This document shows positions 11,738-25,568 of a stretch of 64,000 nucleotides of DNA, piece by piece; the stretch's first letter is position 1, and each line of letters begins with the position of its first letter. Below the pieces are notes generated by a model. It saw only the letters and a program-made list of their open reading frames with translations, ran no database searches and was not told where the DNA came from. Location of the stretch: positions 67,096,479-67,160,478 of the forward strand of contig CM042157.1 in NCBI GenBank assembly GCA_023376005.1, read 5' to 3'. The stretch comes from Doryteuthis pealeii (Eukaryota; Mollusca; Cephalopoda; Myopsida; Loliginidae). Both the position numbers and the translations under genes were made by a program.

Positions 11738-13539
11738 GTAAATTCTTCATAAATCTCCAGCAATTTTTTAAGAGTTGATCAACAAGAAAAATTTTATCTT
11801 AAAAAAAAATAAATTAAAAAAAATCAAAAAATCCAGAAATCAAGTGTTCAATCTTTCCATAACACACCAAATGTATATGGTATTTAAATTCAAATATCTA
11901 ATTCAGAAAAACTTTAGAGTTTTGTATTAAAGTAATCTTGTTTAGTCATGTTTAAATTTTTATCAAAATTCTTGAGCAGGGGCAGTACAAACAAGTAATG
12001 CATTCATACTATAGTCAAGGTCTTCATTTCATAACTTCAAATACTCAAAAGACTGTCATGAACAAAGAAATAATATCAACAATTGAAATTTAAAAAAAAA
12101 TTAAAAAAAGAAAAGAAAAATCAGCAATAAAAAGAATGTACAAAAAAAAATAAAATTTATTCAAATTTCTTTTTTTCATATAAAACATATAAAATACAAA
12201 CAAAATGTACAGGCAATCATGTATAAAAATAGCTGCCAAAAGGAGAGAAATTACAAGACTTATTTTTACTTATTATACAAGAATGATAAACTGTTGAAAT
12301 CTAATAAATTATAGAGATGTTGAAATTAAAAAACAAAGATTGGAAATAACTGAATATGAACGGCTTTTGAGTTGCTTCTGGTTTTATAGTAAAGAAAATC
12401 ATTTATAAATGTTCTTTGGTGAAACTATATTCTTTGCTGTTAAATAATGTATTTTAAAAAAATGTTCATATATTTAAGTTTCTTCACTCTGTATCTATTC
12501 AAAGAGTTTACAATATTCTTTCACATCAACTAGGCCAACAGATAGGAAAAAGAAAATAACCTTTTGTGCTTCAAAAAGTTTCAATTATCACTAAATTGCT
12601 GATCAAAGTGTTGCAAATCTTATTTCACATAATATTAAAAAAATAATAAATAAATAGAAAAAAAATAATAGCAAAACTATATCTTTTAGAATATATATAT
12701 GATTTTTTAAAAACCTATTTACATCTGTATGATCTAAGTAATAAATAACAATTTCCACCAAATGAAAAAAAATATGGATTTGGTAAGTACTGAATGTCCA
12801 TAGTTGGAAAGTGGAAATATATATAAACAAATGGAAAAAAAAAAAAAAAAAAAAAAAAAAACTTATAATGTTATGTATGAGTTTGCCCTTTCAGTAGAGT
12901 AAAATTTATCATGTTAAAACTTATAAAAAGTAAATAAACAGCAAAATGAATTTGAAATTTAAATTAAAAAGTATAAAAATATACCAAATGTAAAAGAAAC
13001 AAAGTACATGATGAACTTATTGCATCAAGCAATGGCAGTGAGTTATATACAGAATAGACATATAAAAGAAATTTCAATCGTGTACTTTAAACAACTTTTT
13101 AAAAATAATAAACACACCTTCATTTGAAGGTATTTGAAAAGGGTGATAATCATATATTCTAAAATAAGAATATAAAATTATGTATCAGTAAAACAAATTG
13201 TATACAATTATTTTTAATCGCACGGAAAGAGAACAAGACCCAAACACAAACAAAAAAACTGTAAACATTAAAGAATGTTCTATTTTGAATGGTCAAAACC
13301 AGCTTGTCATATATATATAAATATATAAATAAAAACAAAAGGCAAGCTATGTGTATCAGTATTAATAAAAGGTTATGCCATTTCAAATTATTATAAAAAT
13401 CATATCTATAACAAAGATAGTTAATATCTATGTAAAATATTGTATTTGATAAAAGCAAGCAAGTCAGTCATTTAGAATATGTCTTTTATAAGAGACGTCT
13501 GAAAAGTAAGGTACAAATATTGTGCATACATATTAAATC
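11738..13539. other. AT-rich stretch without genes
   Basis: Very AT-rich, with A runs near 12836-12861 and short A/G-mixed tracts. No frame shows coding composition. If HBS1L continues leftward this would be intronic or 3' flanking DNA. Confidence 0.45.
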
Positions 13540-13780
13540 AAACCTAGTAAATTTACTGAGTAGGATGTGACACAAGGTCAATTTCTTAAGTTTAATAGGT
13601 TTGAATTCAGAGTTTTCCTTCTCCTAGACAGGTTGCCATACCAAGGTTAAAGAGCCCAGTCTGCCCTTCTATTTACTCATAACTGGAGGGAGACTAGTTG
13701 GATTTGTACCTTTCTAAAGGGTATTGGTACTATGTGAAATGCAAACAGCCTCATCCTAGATTACACCATGCGGCTATTAA
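13540..13780 (-). mobile_element. SINE family 2 copy
   Basis: Shares 'agttttccttctcctagaca', 'agagcccagtctgccctt' and 'tacc-tttc-aagg-tattgg' with the copies at 21169 and 26228. The tRNA-like right end is degraded. Confidence 0.65.
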
Positions 13781-15229
13781 CAAACATTTTGCATATGTTA
13801 CTAGCACTACTAAGCCAACCTTTTCCAGAGTCACCATCAAGATTGATATGGCCATTAGTGTGTTCATCAGTCAATTGCTTTGGGACCCAATGAGATGATA
13901 TTTATCAATATTCCAAATTCCTATAAATGATTTCATAGACCACTGACTTTGAAAGATTGGATTCCACAACCACATCACAAAGTTTGCACCTTCTATCAAC
14001 AATGAATTAAGGCTTCAATGCATACAATGCTCTTTTCTGATGTTGAAGAATGTAGATGCCAATACGAGGCTTGTCCTGCAGATTAGTATGACCATTTGAC
14101 TCTCAGACCGATACCAACTTTCTGCTCGTGACATGTGTGCCATACACAGCAACAAGTTTACAGTGAATTTATGTCAGATTTTTGGCCTTGGTATGCAAAG
14201 ATTTTATTACACCTCTGGGTTTTTTTTTTTTAGGGGTCTGTCCCCACAGGCAGCACCTGCCCCCCTTACCTGCCCTGGTTTGTTGCTAGGTGCCCAAAAC
14301 TTTCCAAAAAGGGGAATGTCGATGGACTAAGCATTTTTTGCACTGGTCACCACACGAGCTTCAGTTTGTGTATGGCTCCCTATGTTAAAAAGACTTTGTG
14401 GGAATCTTTTCAGGTGAGAGGTCAGAAAAATAAACTCACACCTTTAAACGTGTTCAGTTTTATGATGGCAGCCATCGTTGCTGTGATGTCACATTTGTAT
14501 GCACTTAATATTAAGGCTGTTCTGCCTGTTACAAGAAGTATTGCATACCCCTTTGCTTTGTGTTGATAGCTTTCACAATGTTTTATTTTTGGGTTGATTT
14601 ATACCTATCTGTACCATAATTTTCAGACATCTCTCATATCTGTAATAAGAAATATTAAATAAAGCTTAAGATAGTGTTAAACATCCAAAATAAGAGTAAT
14701 TCCACATTCTGAAAATGTTGTGTGTTTGTAACTTACCTAATCTTAACATGGCCATATACTCTACAAGTTATTCAAACTAGCACAATGATTTTTGGTTTTA
14801 AGCAATCTTTCAGCTATTATGATAAAAACAACAAAGATGCCTATACTAGTTCGAATAGCTTATGGAATGATGACAATGTTTAATCAGTCACCTAAATTTA
14901 ATAATTTCCTACTTATGATGCTATATATTTAATAGATAAACTAGTTTCTTAGTTTTTAAATAGTCCAATAAAGGTAATATTCTTTGGTATAAAATTAATA
15001 TTTTTGATAATGTAGATAAACAATTGACTAACTCCTAAAATTTGACAAACATAGCCAGTACTAGAAAATTGCTTTGCTTGTATTTATAAAAAAAAAAGGA
15101 AAAAGAAAAGAAGCTTACTTAAAAGAAATGTAAATAGTTATTATATGAAACGAATACAAAATAATTATAAGAATATCTTTGCTTTAGTTTCATTAAATAT
15201 CTTAATTGTGAATTTTTTTTTTAGCTATT

Positions 15230-15231
<2 letters not shown>
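13781..15231. other. Unassigned, moderately AT-rich
   Basis: The part 13781-14330 is less AT-rich than its surroundings and includes a GC-rich patch (14230-14300, 'gtctgtccccacaggcagc'). Short open frames exist but none is recognisable. It may be an old repeat. Confidence 0.35.

Positions 15232-15267
<36 letters not shown>
15232..15267. repeat. (AT)n microsatellite
   Basis: Uninterrupted AT dinucleotides over about 36 bases. Confidence 0.9.
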
Positions 15268-15269
<2 letters not shown>

Positions 15270-15729
15270 TAAATCTAAATATCATTACTTGTAAACAACA
15301 CTCCTTTTGAACTGTAAGTGGCTACTTCAAAATTAGCGCAGCTTTAAGAATATCCCACCCACACCCACAAAATTAGCAAGTTGGATTTAAATGGTAAAAC
15401 AGTTCATTTTTAAAGTTCAAATCGCCAAGAATGTCTATATCAAAGGGAAAGAAAAAGTTTACCCTATTAAACATTTTACCCAAAACTTTTTTTTTTTCTT
15501 TAAAAATTAAAAACTTCAATAAAGTTTTTAGAGTAATTATTAGGATGCAAAAATGATCACACCTGAGGAATTAAATAGCTTAATACATAGATGAATAATT
15601 ATTAAAAGTGTTCATGATTTGTGCCCCAAATTTTCACTAAAAGAAAATTGAAAGTTTAAATCACTGAAATTTAACCTTTTCAGGTTTAAGAGAATTAAAT
15701 TTTTGCATTTAAAGTCTGATCTTATATTG

Positions 15730-15760
<31 letters not shown>

Positions 15761-16627
15761 CCAAAATCATTAAAATTACAAAATGGAAATGAATTAAAAT
15801 GTTTTGAATAAGTTAACATTTTCAACAAAAATATACATTTTCAGGCATTAATAATTCAAGATATCACAAATATTGAATAATATTCAACATATTCCTAAAC
15901 CATATCTAACAGTTAATTGAAAAGGGTTTTTTTTTTATGATTTACCTAAAACTTTTGGAAGATAAAGGTGGTAAAAAATATTTTGTTTTGAACGCTGCCT
16001 CAAAGTAATTAGTCAGACATAAAAAGTAGAGAAAATATAGCTTATCATATTATTAATGGTGAACTGAATAATGAATAATAAAAGTTTAATGAGTCAAGAG
16101 AATGAACTGAGAAAGAAATGAAAAAAAAAAAAAAAAACAATCTCATTTTTGCTGCCATCATGGAAACTGAATATATGGAAAATAATAATTTATGATTCAT
16201 AAATTGTATATACATCCAGGAAATGTCACAATGAAAACAGTAAATGGTCTAAAGTTATTATTGATATAATTTTCACATGGACTGAATTTGATGAAATTAT
16301 TAATTTTGGTTTAGAGCAAAATCTGTTTTGAAAATTTTTGAGAGGTAAATTCAAAATTGATTTTTTTTTTTTAAATTGGATTTTAAAAACAATAGTTCTA
16401 GAAGGCAAGTATTTAACTGTATCTGACAATAAAAATTGTAGTTTGTTTAGCAAAGACTATAAAAAGTATACTTGAATGTTGCTACAAATAAGGATGAAGT
16501 ATTAAAAGTTTACAATCATCCATTATCGTTTAATAAGCTAAAATATAGCACAATGTTTCTATTATCTAAAAAAATTAAGAGTAATAATTAGGCAAACTTG
16601 TAAGTATAAAAATACCAGAGGTTGTTT
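15268..16627. other. AT-rich stretch, probable 3' flank or intron
   Basis: A tracts lie near 15729-15757 and 16121-16137. No coding signal. This may hold the 3' UTR and flank of the HBS1L/SKI7-type terminal exon, or intron leading to unseen exons. Confidence 0.4.
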
Positions 16628-16628
16628 T

Positions 16629-16852
16629 TGAGAGAAGAGAGAGGAGACAGAAGAGACAGAAGAGAGAAGAGACAGAAGAGAGAAGAGACAGAAGAGATAG
16701 AAGAGAGAAGAGATAGAAGAGAAGAGATAGAAGATAGAAGAGATAGAAGATAGAAGAGAGAAGATAGAAGATAGAAGAGATAGAAGATAGAAGAGATAGA
16801 AGAGATAGAGAGAAGAGATAGAGAGAAGAGATAGAGATAGAAAGAAAGAGAT
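16629..16852. repeat. GA-rich minisatellite (AGAAGAGAT-like units)
   Basis: About 220 bases of purine-only sequence made of variable AGAAGAGA, TAGAAGA and CAGAAGA units. On the minus strand (the gene's sense strand) it is pure pyrimidine, which translates as a meaningless Ser/Leu/Ile string. It lies about 335 bp downstream of the terminal-exon stop codon. Confidence 0.9.
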
Positions 16853-17186
16853 GATTTTAGCAACTGGTTAGAGCTGAGAAAAGATTTTGAAAATGTAGAC
16901 CATCAAAAATGGCATTAAAAACATCAAAGAATGTAAATATATAAAACTGAATATTAGTCATCTGCATCACTAGATTCACTTTTTAACAAATTTCTTAATT
17001 TATAAAAATCCAAAATGAATATGTAATGCTTGAAACTAATCTGTGGCAATTTCAAATGAAGTGAATAGATATATATATACAAATGTGATAAAAAAGTGAA
17101 AATTCTGAAAAACTTCAAAAGAGGAATAGTTTTTTTTCTTTCTTTTTTTTTAAGAATAAAGAGTTATTGCCCTTTTTACTCAAGTG

Positions 17187-19747
17187 TTAGTGTTTATGAC
17201 AAAAAGCCTCGCTTTGATGTTTTTTAACAATATCATCAGGAGACGGAGTGGAAAAATCAAACGGAACAATTGGGGTGAGTTTAGTCTCTGGATTGGAATT
17301 CACACCACACATTTGTGCTTTGTAAGAGAATTTGTGATATTTAGTTTTCTTTGGTTTTTCTGTCTGTTTTACAGTTTTGTAGTGGTAAGAAACCACTTGA
17401 CCAAACAAAGATGCCGATACTTCAGAGATTATTTTTAAATTCTGATATTCACTACTGGGTCCACTAAGGAATGATGGGAAAGGGGAAGTATTCTCAATTG
17501 TTTCCACATTTTTATCTGGTTGCTGTTCATTTTTATGTTTATTTGATGGCCCTTGCCATAAATCTTCCAGTTTGCTTACATTGCCACAGTTAGGGTCAAA
17601 GTTTCTGCTATTCACTTGACTAAAAAGTTCCCCCAATGACATAGGTTGGCATTCTTTCTTGGGGGTGTTAGGGACAATTGTAAAATCATTGTCTTCATTA
17701 TTGGACAATTCCGTTGCGGAATTCCTTTTCTGATTATTCAAATGAGCTTTCGAGAAGGAATGTTCACTTTCTTTTACATCAGTATCAACATTTTTATCTC
17801 GTTCAACATCAAGAGTTTTTTTACCAATTACCTGTGAGTTATTGCCAAGCTTTAATTTACAAAGATCTGTTAAGGAGAAATTTGTTGTATGGCTTTGAAA
17901 AGGCGCTGAACATCTTTGTTTTATGTGTTCATCTAAAGACAAAGTTGCTTTATCAGTAGGTATCATTTTCTCTTCCCTCACCTCTTTACTCGATTCATTA
18001 ACAGAATTCAACGATTGAAAACTGTCCAGTCTAAATGTTTTGGCATTTTGACCAGAGAAATTTGAAGCTTTTCCAAAGCAATGATTTGTGAGATCAATTA
18101 AAGGCTTGCTGCTAAAATCTGTTGTGGAAGCCTGAAGTGAAGGCGAATTATTCTGTTTACTTGGGCAGGAGGAAATGCTTATCATCTGAGACAAAGAATT
18201 ACCAACTGTTACACCCTGTTCTTTTAAACTTGACCCAAACCGCTGCTTTGTAAGATCAGCTAAACTCATTTTGTTGGAATTTTTCTTGGAATTGCCCTGA
18301 TTAGCAGAACATCCTTCACACTTCTCTATAATAAGTGAATGGTCATTATTAATAGAACTACTGTGCCTTTGCTGAAAAATATCTGCTAAAGATGATTTGC
18401 AGGAATTTTCCTTGGTAATAGGCTGCCATTTACCACAATTAGTCTTTAAGCTACTTTGATTTTGCAGTGGACTTTGTGAAATCTCTTCACAAAGAGATGG
18501 CTTGGGGGAAGCAGAGAGGTCTTCATTATTTGCCGAGGCCAAACTTGCAGACTCTTCCATCTTTTGTTTATTCATATTGGCCATTGCAAACAGTTTCAAA
18601 AGTTCCTGCTTGTCAGATTTAGAAACAGGCTTTGCAGATTTTAATCTTGCATCATTACAAATATCAATTGTTAAACTCTCAGGTTCGTTGTTTGGCAATT
18701 CAAAATTTTCCTTGGCTTTACAAACCTCACTAGTATTATCTGGAAAGCATGACATTTGCTCATCTATACCATCAACTTCTAAATCATCATCATCATCACT
18801 GCTTTCAGTGGATGGAGCAGCATTGTCACTAGATGCACTGCAAGATTTCAAGGCCAAACTTGCAGACTCTTCCTTCTTTTGTTTATTCATATTGGCCATT
18901 GCAAACAGTTTCAAAAGTTCCTGCTTGTCAGATTTAGAAACAGGCTTTGCAGATTTTAATCTTGCATCATTACAAATATCAATTGTTAAACTCTCAGGTT
19001 CGTTGTTTGGCAATTCAAAATTTTCCTTGGCTTTACAAACCTCACTAGTATTATCTGGAAAGCATGACATTTGCTCATCTATACCATCAACTTCTAAATC
19101 ATCATCATCATCACTGCTTTCAGTGGATGGAGCAGCATTGTCACTAGATGCACTGCAAGATTTCAAGGCCAAACTTGCAGACTCTTCCTTCTTTTGTTTA
19201 TTCATATTGGCCATTGCAAACAGTTTCAAAAGTTCCTGCTTGTCAGATTTAGAAACAGGCTTTGCAGATTTTAATCTTGCATCATTACAAATATCAATTG
19301 TTAAACTCTCAGGTTCGTTGTTTGGCAATTCAAAATTTTCCTTGGCTTTACAAACCTCACTAGTATTATCTGGAAAGCATGACATTTGCTCATCTATACC
19401 ATCAACTTCTAAATCATCATCATCACTGCTTTCAGTGGATGGAGCAGCATTGTCACTAGATGCACTGCGAGATTTCAAGTGATGCATTGATTGTATTTTG
19501 TTATGACCAGGAGAGTTCCTATTCTGTTCTGAAAGAAAAGACCCCTGGTCCTCGGTGTCTCCAGAGTTGTGACTGCTGTAAGAGGAGCATTCCTCTTCCC
19601 CAACACTGTTATATTCTTGACAAAGTTTATAACGAGGTACAGCCATAACTAAGCTACATTTTAAAATATCTCTTCTATAATCATTATCATCATAGTCATC
19701 ATCATCGTCACATTCAGATGAAACAGTACCAGATTGAGCATATAAAT
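17187..19747 (-). CDS. HBS1L: Terminal SKI7-type exon of HBS1L, 852 codons plus stop
   Basis: The acceptor is TTTAG with the exon starting at 19747 in phase 1, completing a G from the previous exon. The frame then stays open to TAA at 17187-17189. The start is acidic and Ser-rich. A 105-residue unit follows, repeated three times (18539-19483), containing KELLKLF-type helix DKQELLKLFAMANMNKQK. After it come spaced short helices of the form SLxDLxxxR: SLADIFQQRHSS, MSLADLTKQRFGSS, FSLTDLCKLKLG and MSLGELFSQ. Near the C-terminus are ASLFGQVV and then PFDFSTPSPDDIVKKHQ. From memory, the C-terminal motif and the spaced SLxxL helices are shared with vertebrate HBS1L isoform 3 (SKI7-like). No GTPase domain, membrane segment or signal peptide is present. 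Mostly disordered by composition. Confidence 0.88.
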
Positions 19748-22700
19748 CTAAAGGGAATTCTTACCTTACGGAAGCCAAAAATTAATATGAAGGAGCCAGA
19801 AAGAATGGTTGCAGCAGATAGGTGTGTTGGTAGCATATTTCCAAACAGCAGAAGTTGAGGATGAGATGAAGACAATATGAAAGAAAGGAAGTAAACAAAG
19901 GCTCTTTGTTAGCATACCATTAATCAGTGTTTGTCATTAACATACATAGCACTCACATAATAATCTCACAGAATCAACAGAGGAAAGGATTGATTTCATT
20001 TTTATAGAAAATTAAAACTGTATCATATTATAAGAAAAGGGATTGAGTAAACTTATTCCTTTCTTTTTCAAAAAGACAAGTAACCCTTTCAATGTAGATG
20101 TTTGTAAATCAATAAGCTCTGACATATGGAATTGGTAACAGATTTTAACATGAGCATATAACATTCTCAGTATGTTAAATATTCATATTGTTCAAAAACT
20201 ACAGATCATATAAATACAGACAGCATTTATACAATGAAAGTAGTGAAATGACTACAGCGATTTTGTAGGTGTTTTTTTTTTTTTTCACAAATAGTAATAA
20301 ATTAAAAAAATACATATTTCATATTATTTAACCAAACTTGCAATAATTCTAACATAAAAATCAAATCATGACAAAATATTATCAAAAGCAATGTACTGCA
20401 AACCATTAGATTAATAATATGCTCTTGCTTCCCATAAAGCTAAATTAATCTAAAAAAAAAAAAAAAAAAAAAAAAAAACTTCTTGTGGTATCCTTCGCTT
20501 GCATTGTATGAACAACAAACTTGCTCACTCAGGCTATATAAAAAGTGACTCACCCCTTCTTATTTTGTAACTGAATTTTATTTAGCTAAATAAATTGTGA
20601 TAAGTAAAACAAAATTCAGAACAGAAGTAAAAGTACTAAGCTTTATTTAACTAAATGAAACTCAGCTACAAAATAAGGTTTTGTGGGGGGCGGGGGGTCA
20701 CAGTTTATATAGCCTGTGTGGGCGAGTCTATTGCTTGTACATGGGTATAGGACACTACATTTTTTTTTTTAACTAAAAAAAGTGTTTGCAGTATTTGCTA
20801 TAATCTCAAATTCATTGAACACATCTTTAATTGTTATGAAAAAAAAGTTGTGCAAATCTCAATGATTTAATATTTGAATCATTAAAAACTGAGAAAATGT
20901 TTGTTTAGAAAGAAAGATTTCAAAATATGTTAAAATGAAAATTCTATTTCCATAATTATATATAAAAAAAACAAGAACAAATTGAAGCTATAACCTCAAA
21001 ATTAGCATGCCACCATATGAAATTTACCCAGAATGAAACAAGTGTGAAAGCAGAAGTGAGAAAGTTGCATATTGGTATTATTTAAAGATTTTTCAAAATC
21101 ATTAAAATCTTTATAAATTAAATTAAAAATTTATTAAATAATTTGAAAAAAAAAAAAAAAAAAAAAAAATCAAATTAGTGAAATAGATAAGTAATTAGGA
21201 CTGAGCCTACTCTAATAGTGACCACACCAAGCAGATTTAACAAGTTTGAATTCAGAGTTTTCCTTCTCCTAGACTGGTTGCCTAACCAAATTTAAAGAGC
21301 CCAGTCTGCCCTATTTTTTTTACCCATAACTGAAGAGAGAGTAGTTGGATTCATACCTTTCCCCAAGGGTATTAGCGCTATATGATCTGTAGCTTTGTCC
21401 AGGATTTGAACTCGGGTCGACAAGTCCATTCCTATGACTAACCAATTACACCACGCAACTCCAACCATATATATTTATATAAAGGTGACAATAATTTTGC
21501 AACATATTGAATATATTTTTGTATACAATTTCACATGAATTAGTCATTTCAGAAGAATGATAATAGCTAAACAATATCATCTATCTATATCTTCTATACA
21601 TATATAAAGGGCAGTTGTGTGTATGTATGTATGTATGTATGTCCAGAGGAAACTACGAGAATAAAACAATTAACAACAAAGTAAATATAGGTACACATTC
21701 ACTATCACCAGATCTTGCATTTTGAGCAAAAATAAAGATTTGATTTATATTTGTGAAAATAATTAAAAATAAAATTTAAATGGAATTTTTTTTGCGTTTA
21801 ATATTTTGAATAGTAGACATTAACATTTTTCAGAGTGGCTGGATCAATGCAAGGTCTTTTTTTTTTACATGGGGATTTTAATGGGGCATCCTATGAGGAT
21901 CCAACTCACGATTCAGTAATAATAGATCTGCGGGACTAACTTTAAAAAAAAAAAAAACTTTTACCCTGGTGATGCTTTTATACTTTACAGAAGAAGTTAA
22001 TTGAAATTCACTAACAGCATCAATCTCATAACAAAACAGTGCAAAAAGCAAGAGGTATATACCATGATAGAAAACCCTTATAGGAACATTCATTACATAA
22101 AGAATAAGATATAGTCAATTAATTAAATACTGATTATTGAAACTTAGACTAAACATGCAATGATTGGGTGTCGGAAAGTTCGAAAATTCAAAAAAGTCTT
22201 TTGCAAGAAAATGTGTAAGTATAAAAATATTTTCTTTAACTTTCAAATTCAGGTGCGAGAATTTCCCAAGTGCTTATTTAAATAAAAGCCTCAAAATGAA
22301 AAATAAAAATCTTATTCAAATACCAACTATATACCAATTGTAATTCACAGTATTGAACACATATTTAAAATAAATTTGTATAAGGCATGTGTTTCCAATC
22401 TTCCTCAGGGTAACAAATATCATCTGTTGATGTCAATTTCTGTGTCAGCGAGTGATTTCTCTCGCCTCCATAACTATTGTTCTAAACATTTTAATTTTCT
22501 AATTAGATAGGAACCAGATCAGGAAAAAAATTATAGAAGAATTTAAAAATAATAAAGTTAAAATTTTTATTATAAATAGTTGCATTATCAAAATACAGCC
22601 CCATTCTCTTTTCATAACAAAAACTTTGTAGTTGGGTTACAAGATATTTAGTCTATATTCTTAGTTTTGGGCATGGACACACACTCACATGCACAAAAAA

Positions 22701-22749
22701 CACTTTATATCTGGACTATTAAAATTTATCTTTTCTTAAAAATGGAAAG

Positions 22750-22780
<31 letters not shown>

Positions 22781-23690
22781 AACTAAGAAAAATTTGTCTG
22801 AATTGTTTACATTACAAGTTTGATTAGCATTTTATGCTTTAATCTTAACTATAGGAAAATATTTTAAAAAAATCAATAATCTGCCCGCGTCTGTTGTAGG
22901 CTGCTGAAACACCAAATCTTTCAAAGCCTCCATGTTTCCTGTAGTCCGCTGACACTATACCTGATGCCCCACTCTGCACACACATACATGTACATTACTA
23001 CTGTAAACTGTTCATGTTCCTGACACTAATACATTATTCTGTGTTCTTGACATGAGACTTTGATGAGTTGTGGTGCACCTGAGCACTGTACACAATAAAT
23101 TTCATTATTTCATCATTATTTCAATATGGATGAAAAAAAAATTAATACACAAGTATGAAGGCATGAATTAATGCAAGTATAAAATCTTTTAAAAAGTTTG
23201 TATCATTAAATCTACAAGCTTTGATGATGATGAAAGTTACCCCATGAAAAATTCCATTCTTATCTCTAGAAAGAAATTAAATTATTGTAAATTTTAGCAG
23301 CGGGGAAAGTGGAGGTTGGAGGCAGTTGATTCTTAGGAGTTTTGTTGTGAGCCTTTTTTATCCTCACTACATTAACAAAATGAAAATGAAGATATGATTG
23401 GCCGTTGAAAAATATCTGTAAATCGTTAAAGGTTTAAAAAGTTAAACTTGTGATTTTTGTGGAAATTATGACCAGGTACCAAGTAAAACTAAGATATTAA
23501 ACAAAAAAGATGTTAATTTCTTAGCTTTATAGAATTAAAATTTAATCCTATCAACTGAAAATTTCAGAGTGAAGTGAAAGTAGTAATTAGTTTGTTGAGG
23601 CAACTTTTTTTGCCATTGACTACAATCCTTAGATATTATATAGAGCAATGCAACTGATATTGCCAAAGCCTATAGGACTTTAAAAAATTT

Positions 23691-23747
<57 letters not shown>

Positions 23748-25537
23748 TTTGTTGGTTGGTTTTGAAGGCTGTCACAATGCGAGTGTAAAGAAAAAAGAAG
23801 GTAACTATGATGTTTTTTGTTAACCTGTCATTTATTTCTCAATATTTCGGGACGAAAATTCCCATCCTCAGAAGAATACTGGAACTGAAGATGTCTTAGC
23901 GGCTGCTAGATGCTAGAACGAATCTAGCAGCCGCTAAGACAACTTCAGTTCCAGTATTTTCTGAGGATGGGAATTTTCGTCCCGAAATATTGAGAAATAA
24001 ATGACAGATTAACAAAAAACATAATTACCTTCTTTTTTCTTTACACTCGCATTGTGACAGCCTTCAAAACCAACCAACAAACCAATATATACACAATGCT
24101 TCAAGCAAATTACAAAACCCTTTTATATATATATATATATATATAGCTCTGTCGTTCACACACCTGGAACAATGTACTATGAGTTCACACTACAGATGAC
24201 TTGTATCGCTACAGAACTCTGCATGGAATGATCCTTAACACCAAGAATATATGTGTGTGTGTGTGTTATATTGATATATAGATAGTGGTCAATATCGTGG
24301 ATAGAACATGTATATCTAAGTTAGGGTAGCGTGGCACTTGGTTACTGACAGTTTATCGCCATGCGATTCACAAACCAAGGGTATTAGTCTGTAAAGCAAA
24401 TGTAATAGTGTGACTGAGTTTGAACTTGTTTACTATGATGTTGTAGTCCAACACATTAGCTACTATGCCACTACTACTGTTTTTGAGATCAAATTTAGTT
24501 TCAAACTTTTTAATGTACCAAAACATGAACCTATAATATTCTGACCCTTTTTTTTTTTTTTCAATTTACAAAAAAGTAATATGAGAAAGTAGCTCAAAAG
24601 CCTGAATTATAAGGACTGCTGTTAAATACTGTTCAACCGACATAAAAATAATTGTTTTTAAAACAGACAATATTAAACAGCAGTCCATCTAATTCAAAAA
24701 TAAGATAAGGATCTGGGTTATGTGCATAAATCAAAGCTTCAAATATATGTGCATGTGAAGGGATTGAAATAACAAAGTAGGTATGAATAAAAAGAGACAC
24801 TAGTTTTTTTTTATGGATACTTTGATGCCCATCTGATAAATTAAAAATGTAAAAGTATTTTTAAGCTCTTTCTTTCTTCTTTTTCTCCCCCTAAAAAGAA
24901 ATAAATCCCAAATTTCTTTTTTGAAGGAAAAAACAAAAACAAAAACAACAAAAAAAAACAAAACTTTCATCTATTATAACCTAAAATGGCTTAATAATTT
25001 GTCAATTTTTGTATTTTGTTTATATTACTTCAGCAATACATTGGCGGATTAAGTATACCTGCCTCTTTCTGAAGTATGGAGATTGAAAAACAGTAATAAG
25101 CTTGATAGCATTTCAAGTCTTATATTTGAGGATTATGCCTCCCATCCGGTATATATTCTGAATTAATTTTGAAAAAAAAAAAAAAAAAAAAAAAAAAAAG
25201 AATGTAACTATTGGTAAAAGAATTAAACGAGAATTGTCAATTTGAAAAACATCTGTAATAAGTTAAAAAAAAAAAGAAAAAATCACAAAGGTGTTACCTC
25301 TTTTTTTTTCTTTTTAACTAACTATATCCCTCAAAACATAAGTAAATAAATCAGTGAAAAAGTGTCTTGAGAAGAGCAATATTTACTTTATTATTCACCT
25401 TTTTAAAATTTCTCAAAAATAAAGCTTGTCATAAATTTTTTTTTTTAAATGAATGAAACATTAAAAAAATACAAAAACAAATTTGTCTTATTTAAGTACA
25501 AAATTGTTTCAGTAAAATGACTAGCAGAATTTTTATG

Positions 25538-25568
<31 letters not shown>

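Noticed and set aside
16588..16863. Ser/Leu-rich minus-strand frame
   Set aside because: It is a translation of the GA-rich minisatellite with no start context or domain.
18502..19482. A 326-codon open frame on the plus strand
   Set aside because: It is exactly antisense to the three 315-bp coding repeats of HBS1L. The period is divisible by three, so one repeat being open on that strand opens all three.
19646..19648. ATG at 19646 as the true start of an independent 819-residue protein
   Set aside because: The frame is open upstream to a TTTAG acceptor at 19748 whose phase matches HBS1L exon 4, and the N-terminal exons supply the conserved start.
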